DNA of 64,000 bases from Mansonella perstans (Eukaryota > Nematoda > Chromadorea > Rhabditida > Onchocercidae): contig JBAMDO010000020.1 in assembly GCA_037074765.1 (NCBI GenBank), positions 62,001 to 126,000 of the forward strand. Reading direction: 5' to 3'. The position numbers and the translations under genes were made by a program. Below the pieces are notes generated by a model. It worked only from the letters and a program-made list of their open reading frames with translations, had not been told where the DNA came from and did not search any database. Numbering within the stretch: position 1 is the stretch's first letter; the number at the start of each line of letters is the position of its first letter. Below, one piece after another: positions 51,322-62,292 of this stretch.

Positions 51322-52323
51322 TCACTGTTCCATTTCTCCCGCAATATACTGATTCGGTTTAGAGCAAACGATTTTTCTAATGAAATAAATCAGGATAAGT
51401 GTGAAAATGAGCACTGGTATAACAATGCAAACAGAAATAATCCATGTTCTTGTTGCATAGCAGCATCTATTCCTGAGGTCACCGCAGCAATAATAGTAAT
51501 AAGTTAGAGAATTCTCTGCAAAAAAATTTTCGCTTTTGCATACATGAAATTTTGACTAAGTTATACAATGTTACGTATGCTCTTGATCATTAATTAAACA
51601 ATGGAAAAAACCAATTTGAAGAGTTACCATCTTTTTAAGACCTGCTAAAACAATTCTGATATTTGCTAATAATAATTAAGGAATCACAGAAAGTCGATTC
51701 TGTTTCAATAACGAATAATATAAACATTTACGGAGATTTGTTCGTAAACTGCCATTATTCTACTACATTTGCATAAATGCATGCAAATGGAGTCTTAATT
51801 TTCTATTTTGAGAGACAAGCCAATCTTTTTGGTTACAGATGGAAAAATAGTAAAAGCAATTTACCTGGACACATCATCCCGAGAAGTTTCGGTGGGCACC
51901 ACAAAAAATGCAGGTATTTTTGAACATCATCATCCTGAATTTATAAATTTATAAGGAAAATTCGTGAAAATATAGTATATCAAAAGGTTTTGGGAATAGA
52001 GTTTTGGTACTAAGAATAAAATGAGAAAAAATACTCCTAACACTCTAATGTAGAATCCGTGGATCATTTTGTTTTTGAAAATTAAGTTATCTTATGATTG
52101 TATTATGACCTGTAAAATAATCTCGTCAATAATTCAAGGAAATAGTGCGTACCAACAAATAGAGAGTTTTTGCGAAATTACTAAATGGAAATTGAAAAAA
52201 TTAAAATTATCTTCCAAGTACCTTTGTAATGATTTCCTGCAGATCGTTTATTACTTCAGCCGAATTTGCTTTCAAATAACTCAGTAAAAATGGGAACACA
52301 AAGATTAGAGTAATGTGGCGCAT
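51322..52323 (-). CDS. Small Shisa-like single-pass membrane protein
   Basis: Three exons (minus): 52323-52222, 51934-51865, 51515-51322; phases 0 and 1 close exactly, giving 121 residues. Signal peptide MRHITLIFVFPFLLSYLKA (1-19) with likely cleavage after ANSA; short ectodomain with C47, C56, CC66-67 and CC74-75 in the pattern CPP, MMCP, YYYCCGDLRNRCCY; membrane helix 82-102 (IISVCIVIPVLIFTLILIYF); short basic cytosolic tail with a Cys. The YCCG...RCC signature just outside a single helix resembles Shisa and related VOPP1/WBP1-type proteins, which act in receptor trafficking or as channel auxiliary subunits. Function here is not established. A TTTACAG acceptor 3 bases before the ATG indicates trans-splicing. 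It faces the MOLO-1-like gene tail to tail. Confidence 0.8.
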
Positions 52324-54746
52324 ATTCTGTAAAGAATACCTGTTGATTCACTTTGATAATTAGATATAAACATTAGCGCCTCGTTGCATAAGCGTTATTA
52401 TTGTTTATCGGACTTTTGTTATGAATTGAGGATATTTATCCAATTCTAAGCAAGAATACGAAGATTCAATATGAGTATAAAAAAATGAAACTGGAGATTT
52501 TTTAGCCCTCAAATAATCGATTGCGAAGAAGAGCAACAAGGACATATCAAATCATGCAAATGGAGGTGAACAATCGGCAATCACTTCAACTCAATGTGTC
52601 CTAAATTAAACGCGCTGACTGTCACTGTAAAATGTAGTATTTCGAAGAAAAACTGGTTTATCCTTTTCCTTCCTTCCCAGGATTCACCAAACTACTTTTT
52701 CCTCAAGCAAGGATCATTCGGCGGACGAGTCATTTGTGTTTTTTTTTTGATGGTAAAACGACTTATGCACACACTTTCGCAAAAGTGGTTTTTAGTCTAA
52801 AAATAGGTGAAAATGATTAATGCTATGTGAATAGACAAAGCACATTAGACTGAGACTAAGAAATGTTGTATGAATAGACGAAATGTTGATAATATTAGCA
52901 ATTAGCTAATTAGTGAGTATTCATAACCGAAGCAACATGGCACTTAATAGGGATTTATGAAATTCATTGCGCATTAATTCGAATTTTTGAGTTTATACGA
53001 TTACCGGTATGTCATAAAAATTTGTCATTTTTTTCTCCAGCTCTTATATCATACTTGGCATTTATTAATTTACCAGTTCTGCTTTAGCCTCATTAGACAA
53101 AGGTTCACAATTGTTGCTTGAAAGGTTGCGCATTTGATTCCATTTACTTATTAAATGTGTTTTTGTCGAACAATAAATAAATGTCATTAAATGTTTTTAA
53201 AGGTTACGACTTTGTAGTTATTGTTTTTTGGCAAAGCAGAATATGCCAATGAAATCAATAATGAAACCATTCAACTCCTGGATTCAGTATCAACAATGAA
53301 ATTATAGAATTACAAATGTGTAAAGTGAACATATTTCATATCAAACATTTACCCTAGTCTTGCACATGTTTTGCATGCTTTTGTTTCTTTTCGGTATATT
53401 ACTGAAAATGCTGAAAATAAATTAAATTTTAAAATTAAACTGTTGAAGGATAAAAGTTAACAAAAAAAATAACATTACTCGTACAGTCATTGTATTGTCA
53501 TTATTGTGACATTTCTGTGACAGAAATTTTTTTTTCTGAGCATCATTAACATCATTGTAAATTTCAAAAACTGATACTTACATTGCCATTTGTTTAACAT
53601 TTATGAGTTCATAAGAACTGCAGGAGTATTGACTATTGACAATTATGATATAAAAGAGGCGTAAAAATTGGTTGAGTTGAAGGTCACAGATCACTCAATT
53701 TTCGTTAAAAACAAGAAGTTTCATCATAAAATATCTCTCTTTTAAGAATAAAATAATGCTCACTAGTTTACATTAATTTCTAGAAGCCAACGTTCTGCCA
53801 ATACATTTTAAAATATTTCGTAGATTTTGTAATGTTTGGATTTCTTTTCTGCGCATTTACAATGCCTTCATTATATTTTGTCTATTTTGTTTACTTTTTT
53901 TCAACAACTAACAGTATCGATGGCTAATATTTACTCTGTTATGAAATTAGGCAAATATAATTTGTTTTTTCAGTTGCTTGCTGAGTAGATTGATAAAGAC
54001 GCGCTATGTTTTACTAAATTAATTCTTTTTTAATGAAACTCCATCGAAACTTGTAGAAACAAATAGAAATTCTATAGTTCGGTTTTTTGCAACTTTATTA
54101 TTATTTTTCAGAATTTACTTCTACAACAATCTTGCATTAATGATTGACAATTGATGTCTTAATTCCTGGTTGATATAGAACTAACTATTAACTGTTAAAA
54201 CTAGCAATTGAGATTAGTTCAAAAAAACAAACTATTAAAATGGCAGAGTGTGTCAATTAGATTCGCTCACTAAGTGACAAATCAGAGAAATGAATGATTG
54301 GATAGGCATTTGGTCTTGAGAAGTTTAAAGATCCAGTAATTCTTTCAATACAATGGAAGTTTCCATGATTCTGTGATGATTCAGCCAAAATTTAAATCTG
54401 TCTTCTAAGCAATAAGTGAAGCACCAATTCACACTGTTAAAATAATCTTTATTCTCATGCAGTGCAGTTCATCTCTTTTATCTCACTTCTATTTTTCTAT
54501 TCCTATTTTTTTTGAATTGTATCGATTAAAATATATCACATAATAGATCGTATAGATTTAATTGTATTTTTAATTCTGAAAATAAAAAATAAATGCATTC
54601 GAAATATCAATAAGAACAAATATCGATGCAAAATGCAAAGAAGCGCAAATTATGTGCGTTCACGCTTTTGCGTTCGCGCAGTAGAAATACATTCGTGTCG
54701 TTCTTTTTTTCTTATATAATAGTAAAAATAAAAGTCAGGCTGATAT
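52324..54746. other. Divergent promoter region, Shisa-like / acid phosphatase
   Basis: This is 2.4 kb of AT-rich DNA between divergent start codons. A 207-base plus-strand frame at 52594-52800 lacks a domain. No repeat array was noticed. Confidence 0.45.
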
Positions 54747-57700
54747 ATGAAGAAAATATATGGAATCACTTTGCTTTTGATATGCGCTATTCTAATTGAA
54801 GTGGTTGGAGGATCTAATGAAAAACTCATTTATGTGCAAGCGATCTGGAGACATGGTGATCGAGCACCAAACCGATTACCCTATCCCAACGATAAATACA
54901 ACGAGACAGCGTGGCCAAGAGGATGGGGACAAATAACAAATGTAAGAATCGTATGGAAATTTTATCCGGTTTTAATTGTCAACAATATTTTTTTCGTTGT
55001 AACTGGCGCAATCATAAAACGAATCATTTAACTTTTTGGTTTTCAGAAAAATGCGATCCTTGTAAAAAGATTTTTTGAAGATCTTATTGCCTTCTTCTTG
55101 TTTGAACTAAAAATAGTTAAAATCATCAGAGAAAGTAGTATTCTATGTATGTTTAAGGTTGGGATAATGCAGATGTATGAACTTGGACAGTTCTTTCGAC
55201 GGAGATACGCTTCATTCGTTACAAATTTCAACAAAGAAGATGTGAGTTCTCGTTGTCTACCATGGCAGTTCAAGATTAGGAACTATTTTTAAAATGAGAG
55301 CAAAGTCTCGAGAAATTGTACCACGAATGCCAGCGAGTTTCCAAGTCTTACTCTTCTCATAAAAAAGAACAAGAGTGCTGCAACTTTATTTTTTTCTCAA
55401 ATTTTAGAGCAAAATATTAGCAGTTATACTTTTATTAATCATATTCTTTGGTGAAGAAATTATTCGTCTTTCTTTTTCTTGAAATTGAAGTATTTCGAGT
55501 GCTTACTGGAAGCATAAAACATTTACGTCACATTATAAAGACAAATAACTGTTACTTTTGATGAGTGGATAGATTGATATTTAACATGGCACATATTGAA
55601 GATAAATAGAGACTACTAGTTTACATTACTAATGAAGTTATTAATGTAGTTATTGATTAGAAATTAATGAAGTTTTGTTGCTGAAACAGTGAGTTATTAT
55701 TTCTTCATTCAGAATAATTAATTTTTTCACTCTTTTAGGTGAGTTTGGTATCATCGAAATCGTTTCGTGCTATCGTCAGCGGATTAGCTGTGCTTCGAGG
55801 TTTCTTTCCAGCGAATGGTCAAGAATTATGGCTAGACAGTGAAGAAAAATGGCAACCATTACCATTTCAAGTGGACACAACAGATGCTGCAAGTTTTGCA
55901 CTGTTTTTTTGGCCCAATAGAAATGCTTTCTCCTTTCGTTTAAAGTATTTGTTAATATTAATTGTTGCTTCATGCAAATTCAAGATGTAGCTAATCATTA
56001 CTGTAATGGCAAACGAGTATTTTTTATTATACATAATCGCATTAGGTTTAAAATTAATACTAAACCAGATAAATATATAATCAAATTTAAAAATATTTTC
56101 TCTTCCTTTCGAGCTATCGCAAGTAAAAAGTATGTTACAACATTTCGCATATTCTACGACGATTTCGAACAATCTTTAGTCATCAGAGAATTTCGTTTCT
56201 TTTGTTCATTTCTTCCTAATATCTAGTTTCAATAATTGCTCCTATAGTGACAAATGAACTATCTTCATTTAGATTTAGAAAATGCTTCTGAAACCCAATT
56301 AATTAAGATAATATTTTAATTTCAGATGTTGAAACCAAGTAATTTCAATTGTCGAACATATGATCTGGAGAATGAAAATGGGAATGAAGCATTAGTTAGA
56401 AACATAAATATGCAATATGCTGATTTCTTTGATTTCCTTGCAAACGTTACCGGATATGAGAAGATAAATTTTAAAAAGGCTGCTTCATTATACAATATTC
56501 AAAGAGAGGTTTGTTTTTTCTCTAATGACATTTTCAGAAGTTTTAATAAAATATGAAAAAATATTTATCAAATGTTGGATACTTACGCAACTGAATGAAG
56601 TAGTTGAGTGAGAAAATAACTTCCAGATTATCCCAATGATTGCGCAAAGTATTTGTTAGCAATATTATTTTCTAAGGAAATCATTTTTAGATGGATCACA
56701 ATATGACCCAGCCACCATGGGTATACAGAGTTTGGCCTCAGTTTAACAATAAGACGACAATAAGAATAATAAGCAGTTTAAAGAGAATTCGTCATATCTC
56801 TTTATATAATTCAGCAAAAAAGGCTCGACTTCGCGGCGGTTTGTTGATGCAAGATTGGATTGATCGAGCCAAAAATGTGTCGTTAGGATTACCGATTACT
56901 CCACGTAAAATCAAGCTTCATTCTGCTGTATGTTTTGTTTTTTCTTTGAATTTTATTTTTTTTTTTAAATGATTAATCATTGTTCAAATAATATCCTTCA
57001 TTTGCTCAGCTATTGTGAAAAAATGAAGTCATCAATGAATAAATGATCAGTGACAAATAATCAATTAATCATCAATCAGTCAAGCAAATTCTTGTTTATC
57101 TAACAATTCCAAATGAAAAATACTTTTCAGCATGAAGGCACGATGTCGGCGCTGATGTATGCTTTAGGCGTTGGTAATGGTTTGCTTGTCCCATATGCTT
57201 CATGCGTCATGATGGAAATATACAAAACAACGAATAATCATACAACAATTAGAGTTTGTACGAAGAATAATGTTATTAAGAGAAGCAAAATAAGAAAACC
57301 ATTTATCATTTACCAAGCTGCGATAATATATTAGAGAGAATTAAGTTTACTTATTTCTAAAAGTGAACATCTATATTAAAAGATAATAACTATCGCGGCA
57401 TCATTAGTACATTTGTAGATGATATTTTTATTAAATTTATTTTTCTCAAATGAGATGATGGAAAATTTCTTTCAGCTTTTCTACAAGAATGGAACCACAG
57501 TATATCAGTTACCACTACCCGGTTGCTCTTCAGATGATAACTGCACAATCGCTCAAGTGGAAAAAGCGGCTTTCGCAAACAGTGTTCGAAATCTAGAGCA
57601 GCTAGACAAAGTAAGTTCTTTACGAGCTAAGTTGAAGTTAGTAAGTTGAAGCTTCGTTTGACCGTCTCAACTTTTATTTTCCTTTCACTAAGGTTTCCCT

Positions 57701-58380
57701 CATTTCTCTAAATGTGATTTTAAATTCTTCAAGTAAAAAGATTGCTATTTATCAACACAAAGGCTGGTTCCATTGGTCTTGTATCTTTAACAATAAAACA
57801 CCTTCAAAAAATGAAAAAAAGAACTAACTAAAGAAGCATTTCTCCTCAAAATCGGATAAATGACAAAATTCTTCAACAGCTAGATGGATATTTTAGAACA
57901 ATTGTCACGTTTAATACTCCAAATTCAAAAAAATAATTGTTGAAATCATAACTTACGATGTTTATTAAAAGAAATTAAAATTGCACGTAATCCACAATTT
58001 TGAAAATATGGAAGTCGATCACTTGATTTTATGCTTTTCTGTAAATGATTGATGGGTCATTTTGTATTTTAGTCGTGATAATTTAATGTATTATTTAAAT
58101 TCATTTCAAAATCACTTCTACTAATAAGTATAGATTACGTAGCAATGCTGAACTGGGATACACTAGACATTTCCACTTTTTTGTACAACGAGCATAAAAT
58201 GATAAGTGTGTATCGGAAATAATGATTTGATAATTGGGTTAAATAAAAAGATTGCAGGTGTGTAATTCGATCGCATCTGCACAAAGCGGCGCAGATTTCT
58301 CAACATCCAATTGCTTGAATATTCCATCAATTACGGTAATGTTTTATCTCATTTACCAAATGTTTATCACCATATTTTGA
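54747..58380 (+). CDS. Secreted histidine acid phosphatase
   Basis: Eight exons: 54747-54941, 55158-55241, 55739-55888, 56326-56508, 56691-56927, 57131-57253, 57476-57610, 58258-58380; about 409 residues, all introns phase 0. Signal peptide MKKIYGITLLLICAILIEVV. The catalytic motif RHGDRAP (residues about 35-41) supplies the phosphoryl-accepting His. Then ELGQFFRRRY, the second active-site Arg region VSSKSFRAIVSGLAVLRGFF, a Cys-containing KPSNFNCR, ARLRGGLL, and the proton-donor motif, here HEGTMSALMYALGV (usual HD). LLVPYASC and LPLPGCS follow. This is the histidine phosphatase (branch 2) family of nematode intestinal and lysosomal acid phosphatases. The intron after 55888 begins GCAAGT. The last exon reads to a TGA after a short hydrophobic run, but a donor at 58336 could lead to an unseen exon. 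An acceptor 8 bases before the ATG fits trans-splicing. Confidence 0.91.
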
Positions 58381-59680
58381 ATATCTCATTGATTTTTATA
58401 TGAATTGTTGTTCGCCGTTGAATCAAAGCAAATGTGCTAATAAATGATGGCCATTAAAAAGTGAAAAATTAATTACGCTTTCCATTGGAACCTTCCCGAG
58501 ATACCATATTTGTAGAAATATTCACATATTATCTCTCTTGATTTTTCGTATCAAAAAACTTTTATGGTAGTTCCATTGACTACAGCAAAATGCAATTAAT
58601 GCTAAGCAAGTTGAGGATTAATTGTGAGAATTTTCAGTTAAAATTTTCAGTTGAAACTTTAAATGTGCATTGTGACATAATATAAACACGAAACTAAAAG
58701 ATCTGCAAAACTGATTTTGAGCTCCATTGCGATTCGGGTGGTAGTAATCCTCCGCCATTTCCATTGACAAAGTATTCTTATTCATGGTCCATATTAAAAA
58801 TACAGTTCCAAGAGAAAGTAATGCAAAAGGGATGAATAGCAATAATCAAATATTAATTTATTTGAATAATCGGATATAAATCATTGAAATTGACTAGCTG
58901 AAAAGAGTGATTCAAAAAATTAAGATTAAGTAAAAAGAAATGGCAGAAGGTGTCTATTCTTTAAAACTGCTTCAGAAGATATCGGTACCAATCACATTCA
59001 TCGAATAATTTCAGAAATTGGAGTTTCTTGGCAGATTTGATACTAACAAATTATTGCAGTTGCTAGGATGATATAAACATTGACAGTACTGTAAGAAAAT
59101 TTTGGACGTGAAAGTAGTTTAAAAATCCATTAGTTCAGAATGGAAGCAATGGAAGCAATTCGAAGTTCAAAAATCAAAGTACTTGCTCTTAGCTAATGAA
59201 ACTTCAAAAAACAAGTTGTCGTTAGTCCTGAAAAATAAGCCCTAAGAAAATAATGCGTCAGAGTTCCGGCATCTTTCTCTGCTGGTGCATATGAGATATC
59301 GATGTCTTACGAGCGGACATGAAAGTCTGTTATAATATATCTGGAAAGCTTCAGAGAGTCGGAACAGTAATTTATTTTTAACTGGGTTATTTCATTCTTC
59401 AAGTCGAACACACTGACATTAATAAAAATATTCATTCCTGAATTTCGTGAACTTTAGCTCTCCCATGCCGGCGATTCCACAAATAGAAGGAATTAACACT
59501 GCTCCTTTGTCGGCTTGAGCGCCTTAATATACCATTTCTTGAAGTGAAGGATTGTTGAGTGGAAATTTATTCTGATAAAATATCACTTTCTAGAGCACTT
59601 CTCATGCGGAGCATATAGAAAAGTCTTAGGGTCCTCTATCCTGGACACGTAGCGTAACTGCGCCCTCAACAAGTATGGCT
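58381..59680. other. Intergenic, no confident gene
   Basis: A minus-strand frame at 58618-58842 begins with a hydrophobic segment (FIPFALLSLGTVFLIW) followed by a polar stretch, but there is no acceptor in front of it and no partner exon. The rest is AT-rich. Confidence 0.4.
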
Positions 59681-60139
59681 TCAATGCTGGTGATAGCTGC
59701 TATTCGTTGGTATGGATAGTTTAACAAGAGTAGAAGACGAAGGATTGATAGCATAAGTTAGTGGTAACTGAGGATTGGAGCCAGAGAAAAGCTAGTCGTC
59801 ATGAACTGAGTTAAAAATAACTAAAGTTCATAAGAAAGCGAAATCCTTTATAAAGGTGGGCGTGGATTTAAAAAGCACAATACATTACATGTAAGCGTAA
59901 TCTTCAAACAAAGAATCTTAGAATATAGTCACACAATGAAAAAGAGGATAAACGAATCATCACTTCAAAAACACAACGAAACAACCTTTGTACGAGAATC
60001 CTTTGTCTGGAAATATCCTTAACAACTATTAATTTTGCAATTGTACTGGATCAGATTTTATTTTATTTCTTCCCACTGCATTAGGCATTGTAATCACAAG
60101 GATGACAATTAACACGAGCAGTCTAGTTGTATCCAACAT
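59681..60139 (-). CDS. Candidate small secreted peptide precursor
   Basis: Unrecognised. Three candidate exons (minus), 60139-60047, 60006-59986 and 59767-59681, join in phase 0 to 66 residues with a stop. The first exon encodes a textbook signal peptide, MLDTTRLLVLIVILVITM with PNAVG before likely cleavage. The rest is short, basic then Ser/Thr-rich (LPLTYAINPSSSTLVKLSIP), with no Cys. The introns are 40 and 218 bases and have normal AG acceptors. The surrounding 1 kb is less AT-rich than its flanks. Without splicing, the first exon would read on to a 36-residue peptide. The signal peptide is persuasive; the downstream exons are not. Confidence 0.38.
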
Positions 60140-61787
60140 TTAACACAATCGATTCAATTAAATCTTCCGGTATTCGGTTGTTCCGACAAGTATATCGATG
60201 TTGAGTCACGATTCGGAAGCAATTAGAGCAGAACGACGACTGTCTGTTGTGTCAAGCAGCATTCTGATGTCTCAACAAACAAGTGTTAGTCTAGAAACAC
60301 TTTTAGAGGCAGATGCCTTTTGATCCATTTTTTCTTTAACCGCAAATAAAAGGATGTTCGTTGAGCGCGACTAGCCTATCTGATAATGATGAACTTTTTG
60401 GTCACCGTTTGCAACTAGCAGTGCTCTCTTTGAATAAAGTTGCTTGGTCGTGCAGGATTTTGCCGAACAAAACTGTCATCTTCCTGCAGTTTCATCCTTG
60501 TCTATCGCTACAAGGCTAATCGAGTTCCATTTGCACAGGATGGAATAAGAACTGTTCTTCTTCTAGGATGATTGCCCGAAAGCTAACAGATATATCCTGC
60601 CTATGGATTATGATGATTAGAGGATATCGTATATGAAATGGAAAAAAAAAACTATCCAATTAACTTATTCTAAAATACACCAAGTGACATGACTGTAATT
60701 AGATTACAATAATGTCAGTTTTGGTAGAATACTAGAAAATCCAAATATTTAATACCGTTTGCTTTTTGTAAGTTGCATAGCATGCATAGAAAACAATTTC
60801 CTGAAGTTCGCCACATCATACAAGATTTTGACATATTTGTTTCGAAATTTTTTAATTCAATCACGCTTTACGATAAAAGAATACAAAATTCTTTTTGTAT
60901 GTTTTTTTTAAATGGCAGCTTTTACGTTTATTGGCTCACTTATTGGCACATATATGTTTTATTTGTTAAACGGATATTCGATTATTTTCTTGAATATTAG
61001 TTGATATATCTTTTTAAGAATCTGTCAAACATTTGTGTGAAAACATAGTGAAATTTATTACCGTCATATTTGAATAATTCGGCGATGATTAGGGAAAAAA
61101 TTTTTACATTGATGATTAACAGATTGCTGAAAGTTTGATCATTTATTTTAATGTTTACTGAATTTGGAGAGTACTTTGGAAAGCACTTACATAGTACTGT
61201 TTGTTTTCATCATTATTATTTTAGGCACATTTTAATATTGTATTCGATGAATTCAGCAAAAGCATTTCAAGTTTGTACAAACCAAAAGCGTCAGTATCTA
61301 TCGTACATCGTACAGATCGCTAATGTTGATGTTCTTGTGGATATTGAATGTACACGCTCTCCATGATTTCTTATGTAATTAATCATATTCGAGTTTGTTG
61401 TTGATCACTTTGATTCATGTTAGTGTAAAGCTAACAACCAGCGTCACTGCAATATTTTATCTGTCAATAAATTAAAGATAATTCAACATTTGCATTCTTT
61501 GCATGAATAAAATTCACGTTTGTTTCAGCAGAGAAATTCGAATGCAGATACTGCAAAGGTTTTCTGAAGTTTTAGCAACGATAGATAGGTTATAATAAAA
61601 AACAAAGATGATGATCGGATATGTACATTCTGAATAAAAAGCCATGTTTAAGACAGAATTTCCCTTACATCAAAATTATAAATTCATCGATGGTTTTTTA
61701 AACACAGCACAACAACAACACTGCTATTGATTGCTGCCATTCATGCAGTATCGACAAGCACTAACTAACCATAACATTCAACGCTCT

Positions 61788-61877
61788 CCGAAAACGTGAA
61801 TTTAGATTTGTACGTACCGAAAACGTGAATTTAGATTTGTGCGTACCGAAAACGTGAATTTAGATTATTTGTACGTA
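61788..61877. repeat. 29-base tandem repeat, three copies
   Basis: Copies at 61788-61816, 61817-61845 and 61846-61877 (the last with a 3-base insertion). Each unit contains CCGAAAACGTGAATTTAG and ends TACGTA or GCGTA. The array lies about 415 bases before the PRELI gene ATG. Confidence 0.9.
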
Positions 61878-61935
61878 CCATGTTTCCCGGATTTTGCGAT
61901 TCGTCCTGTTGTGTGCTTTTCTGCTGCAGCTGATA

Positions 61936-62030
61936 GGTAATATGGTGGCTGATACTATGATAGTAAATAGGTAATATAGTAATAAATATGGTAGTAAATA
62001 GGTAATATGGTAGTAAATATGGTAACAACA
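61936..62030. repeat. GGTAATATGGTAGTAAATA repeat
   Basis: Irregular tandem copies of a 12-19 base AT-rich unit (GGTAATATGGTAGTAAATA and shortened forms). Confidence 0.75.
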
Positions 62031-62292
62031 AACTTGGAATTGTACAGATATTGTTTAAATAGGATGAGATATGATGTTATCGTAATCATTATTACATCCC
62101 AAAACAATAATATTATGAGTTGCAGAATTCTGAGTAAGCTGAGCCATAATATTTCTGGTTGTTGTACATATATGCGTTGAGCACAACAACACTTTGTTGC
62201 CATATGCTAAATTTAATGATATTCCTTTTTGTTTTTACTTCAGATTTGCCTTTACTGCACTGTAAATCTATCATAATTAACAGTGGTGATAT

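Larger units (their letters stand above)
60140..62283. other. Intergenic with short repeats
   Basis: No supported gene. The interval contains the 29-base repeat at 61788-61877 and a GGTAATATGGTAGTAAATA repeat at about 61936-62030, both within 0.5 kb of the PRELI gene start. Confidence 0.5.

Noticed and set aside
58618..58842. Minus-strand frame with a membrane-like segment
   Set aside because: No acceptor or suitable start before the hydrophobic part and no partner exon; kept only as a note in the intergenic entry.
59200..60560. Less AT-rich kilobase as a possible Wolbachia or transposon insertion
   Set aside because: No bacterial gene, transposase, terminal repeat or target-site duplication could be recognised; only the signal-peptide frame stood out.
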